From Campylobacterota bacterium (GTDB taxonomy: Bacteria > Campylobacterota > Campylobacteria > Campylobacterales > Sulfurovaceae), in contig JAUVCL010000002.1 in assembly GCA_030595845.1 (NCBI GenBank), positions 1-32,506 of the forward strand: a DNA stretch of 32,506 nucleotides, given 5' to 3'. Below the pieces are notes generated by a model. That model was not told where the DNA came from, ran no database searches, and was given only the letters and a program-made list of their open reading frames with translations. Positions within the stretch are counted from its first letter, which is position 1, and every line of letters begins with the position of its first letter. Position numbers and translations under genes: made by a program. This document shows, in pieces, positions 27,751-32,506 of this stretch.

Positions 27751-28665
27751 ATGATGTTAAATTCAGTTGATGCTGTAGAAAACAAAGAGAGTTTTTATAA
27801 CGTAATTCGTGTGACGGGATATGGTGCTACACCATTTTTTGAATCGCTTAATGATGGTTTAGGTGGTAAAGCCTCTGCCGGTAAAGGTTGGAAGTGGGAT
27901 TATAGACCAGGTGCTTCAAATGGTGAAGATAATGCACATGCAGAAGGTTCTGTAAGATCAGGCATTACAACTTGGAATGCTGTAGAACTTTCTAATCAGT
28001 TTCAGATCTTTAAAAAGACTTCAGGAATTACTGGTTCTCAAGCTGCTTCATTTACTATAGAAGAGAAGCTTTCAAGCATTTCTACTCAAGAGATGGAAAA
28101 CAGAAAGCAACTTAGACTTGATATAGAAAAAGCACTACTTGCTGGTACTGCCCCTGTGCCTGCTGTACTGCTTACTGACATTCGTAAAATGGCCGGTATC
28201 AAGCACTACATTCCTGCAAATGGTGTGTTTGACCTCGTGGGTGCTGCTTTGAGTGTGAAAAATCACATTGATGAGGCACTTAAGCTTATGTTTAATCAGG
28301 GCATTGTGGGTGAAGATATCGTTGTTATGTGTGGTTCTGATGTGTATACGGATCTGAATTGGTACTATGCGGATAAGAATCTTTATAAGCCATCTGAGGG
28401 GACTATCACTGCTAAGAAAGATACGATCACTACTGGTTGGCATCCTAATGTTAGAATCATTGCTAACCCTAACATGTTAGATGATGAAGCACTTGTGTAT
28501 GCACCTAGTCTCATCAATGTTAAATTGCTTAGATCTCACAAGTCAAAAGATGTGAGTGATGCTACTTATGATGCAGAGGCAAAAGAAGATTTATTTGAAC
28601 TTACGCTTCAAGTACTTGACCCTTACGCTGCTATTCACATTAAGAACATCGGTAGAACAGCGTAA
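27751..28665 (+). CDS. Major capsid protein (SU10-type, DUF5309-like)
   Basis: 304 residues. Family marks of the SU10 major capsid group: the segment WNAVELSNQFQIFKKTSGIT (near 71-90), where the usual text is R-x-x-N-Y-T-Q-I-F with a downstream T/S-G, then ENRKQLRLDIEKALLAGTA (a helix equivalent to the E-loop/spine region) and the late ALVYAPSLINVKLLRSH and LTLQVLDPYAAIHIKNI, which form the A-domain strands ending in an N-x-x end. HK97 fold, forms the icosahedral shell. AAGGAATAA is the ribosome binding site, and the adjacent connector gene overlaps by one base. Confidence 0.85.
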   Translation: MMLNSVDAVENKESFYNVIRVTGYGATPFFESLNDGLGGKASAGKGWKWDYRPGASNGEDNAHAEGSVRSGITTWNAVELSNQFQIFKKTSGITGSQAASFTIEEKLSSISTQEMENRKQLRLDIEKALLAGTAPVPAVLLTDIRKMAGIKHYIPANGVFDLVGAALSVKNHIDEALKLMFNQGIVGEDIVVMCGSDVYTDLNWYYADKNLYKPSEGTITAKKDTITTGWHPNVRIIANPNMLDDEALVYAPSLINVKLLRSHKSKDVSDATYDAEAKEDLFELTLQVLDPYAAIHIKNIGRTA

Positions 28666-29450
28666 TGACTTTAGCACAACTGAAAGAAAGATATGAAGCT
28701 TTAAAGATAGGTGGCCGTAAGCTGCCTATTGATACAAATCTTGAGGTTTTTCAGGCAATGGTATTTGATACTATTGTTCAGTTGTGTGATCCTTTGAATT
28801 TGGCAATCCCATACCAAGATAGTGACATATACAGACCCATAAATGAAGATGGAGATGTGGAGTGGTTTTTGAAAAAGCCGCGTATTGCTAAGGTGGATGC
28901 AGACTATATAGATATTGATAGCGGACTTGAGACGGCTTTTGTGTATTATCTGATCGCATTTTTGGCGAACGATGAAGATAAGTTAGTTTTTGAGCGTAGA
29001 GCTGATCGTATGTGTGTTGAGTATGCATGTAATGTCCTGAAGATGGGATTGCCAAAGGCAAAAGAAGTGTATGAACAGGAGAGTTTTCTCACGGCTGTTC
29101 ATTTTGACTGTGTGGGTAAGTTTTATGAAGTTTCCAATGCGTTCGTGGATGCGGTGTTAAACTGTTTACTATGTGGTAATGTGTGTTTGAACGCTGCACA
29201 AAAGAAGGAACTTGATCTTTATAAAAGTTATCTTGCCGGTGATCCGGTGCATCCTTTTGATGTGGAGCCACTTAGGGCTGTTGATGCTGCTGTGTTTTTG
29301 AAGATCATGGATAACATGGATCTTTATGCTGATTATACTGCTGAACAGTTGAGCGAGGCTACAACGCTTTCTTGTGAGTTTGGAAAAATACTTTTAGGTG
29401 AGGCTGTTGAGTCTTGGGTTACTGAGATGGATATCCGTCTTGGTTTTTAA
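28665..29450 (+). CDS. Head-tail connector-like protein
   Basis: 261 residues, largely helical. First gene after the capsid, overlapping it by one base (TAATG). The segment LETAFVYYLIAFLANDEDKL followed by VFERRADRMCVEYACNVLKM resembles the helical core of adaptor/head-completion proteins, which seal the portal. The second half is a different helical region with several Cys (CLLCGNVCLNAAQKKE). No clear family match. Tail-tube or head-closure roles are both possible in a podovirus. Confidence 0.5.
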   Translation: MTLAQLKERYEALKIGGRKLPIDTNLEVFQAMVFDTIVQLCDPLNLAIPYQDSDIYRPINEDGDVEWFLKKPRIAKVDADYIDIDSGLETAFVYYLIAFLANDEDKLVFERRADRMCVEYACNVLKMGLPKAKEVYEQESFLTAVHFDCVGKFYEVSNAFVDAVLNCLLCGNVCLNAAQKKELDLYKSYLAGDPVHPFDVEPLRAVDAAVFLKIMDNMDLYADYTAEQLSEATTLSCEFGKILLGEAVESWVTEMDIRLGF

Positions 29451-29463
29451 TAAGGGGTAAGCT

Positions 29464-29937
29464 ATGGCTGTAATAACTGATTTTGCTACAAACCTAACCG
29501 CTGCGCTTAATGCGATAGCTGCATCTAAAATCTATACTGATATAGATGCTATGTATACTGAAGGCAGGTTTCAGAAAGATCAGATTGATAAGATCATCAT
29601 AGCGTTTCATGAGAAAGCGCTTGCTATGGCTGGGGGTACGGCTGAGAATATAGCACTGAAAGGTTATAGGATTGATGAGATCATTGCCAAAGATCTAGAG
29701 GTGAAAGATGCTGAGATAGCTGAGAGTACCAAAAATCTAGAGGTAAAAGATGCCCAGATCTTAACTGAAGTTGAACGTAAGCTTCTTATAACCAGGCAAA
29801 AGACCGGCTTTGATGATAATGTGAGGATAGAAAAGGCGAAAATGCTCTCTGATGCCATAGGTATGATACAGAGTGGAGGAAATGAGGCACCGCCAGAGTT
29901 CTTTACTGCATGGACTACGGCTATAGCCGCAGTTTGA
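29464..29937 (+). CDS. Virion protein with heptad repeat (157 aa)
   Basis: 157 residues. A 14-residue direct repeat (KDLEVKDAEIAEST then KNLEVKDAQIL, coded near 29690-29760) gives a two-heptad coiled coil in the middle. The C-terminal phrase RQKTGFDDNVRIEKAKMLSD with GMIQSGGNEAPPEF is a pattern I associate with podovirus tail-hub or adaptor proteins, but I cannot name the family. AAGGGG precedes the start. Between the connector-like gene and the 408-aa gene. Confidence 0.5.
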   Translation: MAVITDFATNLTAALNAIAASKIYTDIDAMYTEGRFQKDQIDKIIIAFHEKALAMAGGTAENIALKGYRIDEIIAKDLEVKDAEIAESTKNLEVKDAQILTEVERKLLITRQKTGFDDNVRIEKAKMLSDAIGMIQSGGNEAPPEFFTAWTTAIAAV

Positions 29938-29949
29938 TAAGGACATAAT

Positions 29950-31176
29950 ATGTCTTGTGGTGTAGGTATATCAAACTATGAGCGTAAAAAGCAAGCACTC
30001 ATTAATGTGAACCTTTGGAAGTCTAATTTTATTTCACTTTGGGAACAATACGGCACATTTAGGTTTGTTGATGGGGTGAAGTGTTTTGATTATTATGATA
30101 TAGCTGGTGCTGGTGAGGGGCAAGAACGTATGTCAAAGCATCTGAAACAGCCTACTTTGTGGCAGGACACTCAAGATGATGATCTTGACTGGGTGCATTT
30201 GATATTTAACCTGTCTCAATTTGTTTGGATAGAGCAAGATGGGATCGATGCCTGGTTGGATGATTATAAAGCACAGGTTGATACTTATGAATTTGATAGG
30301 CTTGTGTATGTGATAGAAAACAATGTGGTTACTTCTCATGCTTTTTATTTGAATGGGGTGGCTGTTGATGATCCTTTTTTAAATCATTTGTCTTTAACCA
30401 TCGCAGAGCGTAAGAATCTTGATAAGGGTACTGATGAATGGGGAACGCCTTTAGATGATTTTTCTTATGATGAAGTTGTTACTGCTGCTGATGTAAAACT
30501 TCTTATGAATAACATAGCCACTTTCACCGATGATGGGAACGGTGGGGCTTATGTGTTTGATCTGCCTTTTATAGCGCTTGAAATAGCTACTTATTTAATG
30601 GAAGCAGGAATAGGTACGGACCTACTTGATCAGCTTGCAGTTGACGGTGTTATCATCGCAATAGGTAATTTAAGTACTGGGGCTATGGAGTATGCTTTAC
30701 CTGTAGATGTCGCTAAAAAGATGAATGGTTTTGGCTTTGTTAAACTCATAGAAGCTGCGCTTGATTTTCATTACCAGGTAGATAGGCATTGGTATGATTT
30801 CTTTGTTAAGGCTATAGGTTTTATATTTGCTGCGATAGCTGCTTATTTTGGTTTTTACGGTGTTGCTGTTTCTTTGTTCGTTTCTACTGTGGCCAGTAAA
30901 ACCAATAGCCAAGTTTTAAAAGTCTTGGCTGCTGTTGTTTCTTTGTATAGTAGTGGTGTAGGATCTTTGGCAGAAGTGGGAGCCGGTGAAGCTGTCTCTT
31001 TACTTCTGAATGTGTACGGTTTGTATGTGGAGATGAGCTATAAGCCTGAGAAAACAACGGATGAAGAGGTTGTTGATAATGATCAAGAGATGTTCTACCG
31101 TGCGCCCTACTCTGCTTACTCTGACCTTTATTGTTATAAAAGTCTTACGAGTGTTTCTGTTGCTGCTGTTTATTGA
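29950..31176 (+). CDS. Virion protein with hydrophobic C-terminal region (408 aa)
   Basis: 408 residues. The N-terminal 230 are soluble and aromatic-rich (WKSNFISLWEQYGTFRFVDG, DWVHLIFNLSQFVWIEQDG). The region about 281-360 has hydrophobic stretches (FFVKAIGFIFAAIAAYFGFY, VSLFVSTVAS, LKVLAAVVSLYSSGVG, VSLLLNVYGLYVEM) that could be buried helices or insert into the host membrane during ejection. Last gene of the head operon before the gap with the next late promoter. Tail or ejection protein likely; no family recognised. Ribosome binding site AAGGA. Confidence 0.5.
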   Translation: MSCGVGISNYERKKQALINVNLWKSNFISLWEQYGTFRFVDGVKCFDYYDIAGAGEGQERMSKHLKQPTLWQDTQDDDLDWVHLIFNLSQFVWIEQDGIDAWLDDYKAQVDTYEFDRLVYVIENNVVTSHAFYLNGVAVDDPFLNHLSLTIAERKNLDKGTDEWGTPLDDFSYDEVVTAADVKLLMNNIATFTDDGNGGAYVFDLPFIALEIATYLMEAGIGTDLLDQLAVDGVIIAIGNLSTGAMEYALPVDVAKKMNGFGFVKLIEAALDFHYQVDRHWYDFFVKAIGFIFAAIAAYFGFYGVAVSLFVSTVASKTNSQVLKVLAAVVSLYSSGVGSLAEVGAGEAVSLLLNVYGLYVEMSYKPEKTTDEEVVDNDQEMFYRAPYSAYSDLYCYKSLTSVSVAAVY

Positions 31177-31202
31177 TATGTTTCCCCCAAAAAAAAACTC
31201 AT

Positions 31203-31232
31203 GACAAAAAAATAAAGCTTATCGTTTATGAT
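31203..31232 (+). promoter_or_regulatory. Late promoter copy (tail appendage operon)
   Basis: Box GACAAAAAAATAAAG (31203-31217) and -10 TATGAT (31227-31232), 20 bases after GACA. No TTTA-hairpin array precedes this copy. The gap 31177-31261 holds nothing else but an A-run. Confidence 0.72.
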
Positions 31233-31261
31233 GTGTAATAAATGATAAATAGGGGTTTAAG

Positions 31262-31903
31262 ATGCCATGTGCACCAGGTGGGTTTGTTCAAAATTTAAAA
31301 GATATGTTCGATTCGTTTATGAGTCGTAATGAGTTTACGGATGAAGAAAAGGCCAAGCTTGCATCGTTGATTCCTTCTCAGTATAAAGGTGTCTATACCA
31401 CTTTGGTTTTTTTAGATATGGCACATCCTACGGGAATAGCTGGTGATTATGCAACGATAGATGCTGGAACCGGTAGTGATGTTGAATTATATATATGGGA
31501 TGACAATGATAATGTCTGGAAATTCAACTCTTCGGGTATAACTCCTGAGCAAGAAGCCAAAATCAATGCAGCTATGCCTAAAGCTGGTGGAACATGGGAG
31601 GGTGATACCTCAATGTCATTTGATTACAAAATGACATTGAGGGGGATTGACCCTGATCTTGGATGGGATGTATATACAACCGGTGAAGGTATGTTAACCT
31701 TCAAGAATAAACAAAACAATGGTAAAGACTTCACTATTGATTTAAATGGTGTCATGAAAATGGATGCCGGCGTGATCCCTGTGTCTGATGTATCAGGTGT
31801 GGCTGGTGCCGTACCTATATATAACTTCATGAAACTGACTAGAGTGCAATACGATGCGATTGTGACAAAAAATGTAAACACTCAATATAATATAGTAGGT
31901 TGA
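31262..31903 (+). CDS. Tail appendage / fibre-type protein (213 aa)
   Basis: 213 residues. The run YKGVYTTLVFLDMAHPTGIA, GDYATIDAGTG and ELYIWDDNDNVWK is the carbohydrate-binding or adaptor module found repeatedly in phage fibres and collar proteins. The C-terminus LTRVQYDAIVTKNVNTQYNI is the related motif L-T-x-x-x-Y-D-A-I that ends many short fibres. Between them lies a Gly-rich beta region that may be triple-stranded. First gene after its late promoter, AGGGG upstream, followed by the FN3-repeat fibre. Confidence 0.7.
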   Translation: MPCAPGGFVQNLKDMFDSFMSRNEFTDEEKAKLASLIPSQYKGVYTTLVFLDMAHPTGIAGDYATIDAGTGSDVELYIWDDNDNVWKFNSSGITPEQEAKINAAMPKAGGTWEGDTSMSFDYKMTLRGIDPDLGWDVYTTGEGMLTFKNKQNNGKDFTIDLNGVMKMDAGVIPVSDVSGVAGAVPIYNFMKLTRVQYDAIVTKNVNTQYNIVG

Positions 31904-31907
31904 TCTT

Positions 31908-32506
31908 GTGGAAAATCAAGATGATATAAGAATAGGCCTAGATCCTGTAGATGAAATCTATATTGGAGCAGAAAGAGTTTATGAAAGAGATTCTTCTGCT
32001 GTAGCACCAAACGCACCAACAGGCTTTACTGCATCTGATAATTTAAATGGTGAGATACAGTTCTCATTCGCAGGGTCTACTGTAGGGAATCCTGTACCTT
32101 CTTATTCCATCTATGAAACAGTTGGTGATGTTTTAGTTAGATCTGGGGCATATAACAATGTTGTTGTATCTATAGCAGATGGAACTAAATCATATTACGT
32201 TAGAGCTACCAACAGTGAAGGTTCTGCAAATAGTGCGAGTGATGATGGTACATCATTGCCTGTAGTAACACTTACAGCACCAAACGCACCTACTCTTTTC
32301 TCTGCATCAAATGATGAAGCGGAACAAATCATATTTACATGGGTAGACTCAACCGTTGGTAATCCAACTCCTACTTATGACATATATCAAGATACAAATG
32401 TATTGCTAGTAAGTGGTGTAACAAGTCCGCATACAGAGACAATCGCAGGAGGAACAACTAAGTTTTATTTTGTGAGAGCCACAAACAGCGAAGGAACAGC
32501 AGATAG
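31908..32506 (+). CDS. Tail fibre with FN3-like repeats, N-terminal part
   Basis: GTG start at 31908, 4 bases after the previous stop (weak ribosome binding site, coupled translation likely). The frame is open to the window end and continues at base 2 after the repeat is joined. The N-terminal 37 residues (ENQDDIRIGLDPVDEIYIGA) read like a virion-attachment strand; LDPVDEIYIGAERVYE has the form of an RBP N-terminal adaptor. Two FN3-like repeats follow, starting at APNAPTGFTASD and APNAPTLFSASN and both containing a YVRATNSEG-type strand. Complete protein about 549 residues. GTG versus an upstream TTG is unresolved. Confidence 0.8.
   Translation, partial: MENQDDIRIGLDPVDEIYIGAERVYERDSSAVAPNAPTGFTASDNLNGEIQFSFAGSTVGNPVPSYSIYETVGDVLVRSGAYNNVVVSIADGTKSYYVRATNSEGSANSASDDGTSLPVVTLTAPNAPTLFSASNDEAEQIIFTWVDSTVGNPTPTYDIYQDTNVLLVSGVTSPHTETIAGGTTKFYFVRATNSEGTAD
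32366..32506. repeat. Terminal direct repeat, right copy
   Basis: Identical to 1-141. The fibre frame continues uninterrupted through it, which shows that the two ends belong together. Confidence 0.93.

Noticed and set aside
1-32506. CRISPR array, IS element, rRNA or toxin-antitoxin pair
   Set aside because: No regularly spaced repeats, transposase or RNA gene signature; no two-gene toxin-antitoxin layout seen apart from the PBECR domain without a clear partner.

Overview
The window looks like one complete, circular genome of a temperate, probably short-tailed (podovirus-like) phage. Positions 1-141 and 32366-32506 are identical, so the unique length is 32365 bp and one tail-fibre gene is cut by the window ends. 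The AT-rich composition, heavy use of ATA and AGA codons and regulatory style suggest a Campylobacterota host (Sulfurimonas/Sulfurovum-like); this is inference only. No tape-measure, tail-tube or baseplate gene is recognisable. Portal, scaffold-like and SU10-type capsid genes followed by connector-like genes, plus a block of large ejection-type proteins, fit a podovirus.

Layout, read round the circle from the packaging genes. (1) 22871-31176: small and large terminase, portal, two small genes (one scaffold-like), major capsid protein, connector-like and virion proteins. (2) 31262 through the window end to 2634: appendage protein, FN3-repeat fibre and a TIM-barrel glycosidase-like protein (depolymerase candidate). 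(3) 2644-5225: lysis cassette with holin, overlapping i-spanin/o-spanin, an anchored Ig-like protein, an extra lipoprotein, a membrane-anchored HExxH protein and a GH108 endolysin. (4) 5365-11389: four ejection-type genes; the 1019-aa one carries a PBECR-like toxin nuclease domain and contains a nested out-of-frame gene with its own ribosome binding site. (5) 11386-13659: accessory genes (small secreted protein on the minus strand, HNH endonuclease, two-TM protein) around a hairpin-rich gap. (6) 13855-15022: lysogeny switch with two paralogous CI-like repressors facing a Cro-position gene, and a perfect sigma70 promoter between them. (7) 15026-22488: early genes, namely a P4-alpha-like primase-helicase, an iteron-rich gap that is the likely origin, a Gp49-Tad2 fusion (predicted anti-Thoeris), a DEDDh exonuclease, an SSB-like protein, an AlpA-like regulator and a catalytic-domain-only tyrosine recombinase. 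(8) 22489-22870: an RNA-like structured element, a tandem late promoter, a terminator and a second late promoter leading into terminase.

How it works together: CI-like repressors probably hold the switch at 14685-14778. Derepression gives primase-helicase and replication from 18742-19307. The late genes are read from six promoters that share a GACAAAAAAAYAAAS-like box exactly 20 bp before the -10. A seventh copy of the box without a -10 sits in the leader of the Cro-position gene, which suggests the box is a regulator site. Three of the late promoters are preceded by arrays of mini-hairpins with a constant TTTA loop and changing stems. The most unusual items are this promoter/hairpin system, the structured element at 22511-22655, the duplicated origin with two iteron spellings, the nested gene at 7553-7870, the Gp49-Tad2 fusion and the HExxH protein in the lysis cassette.
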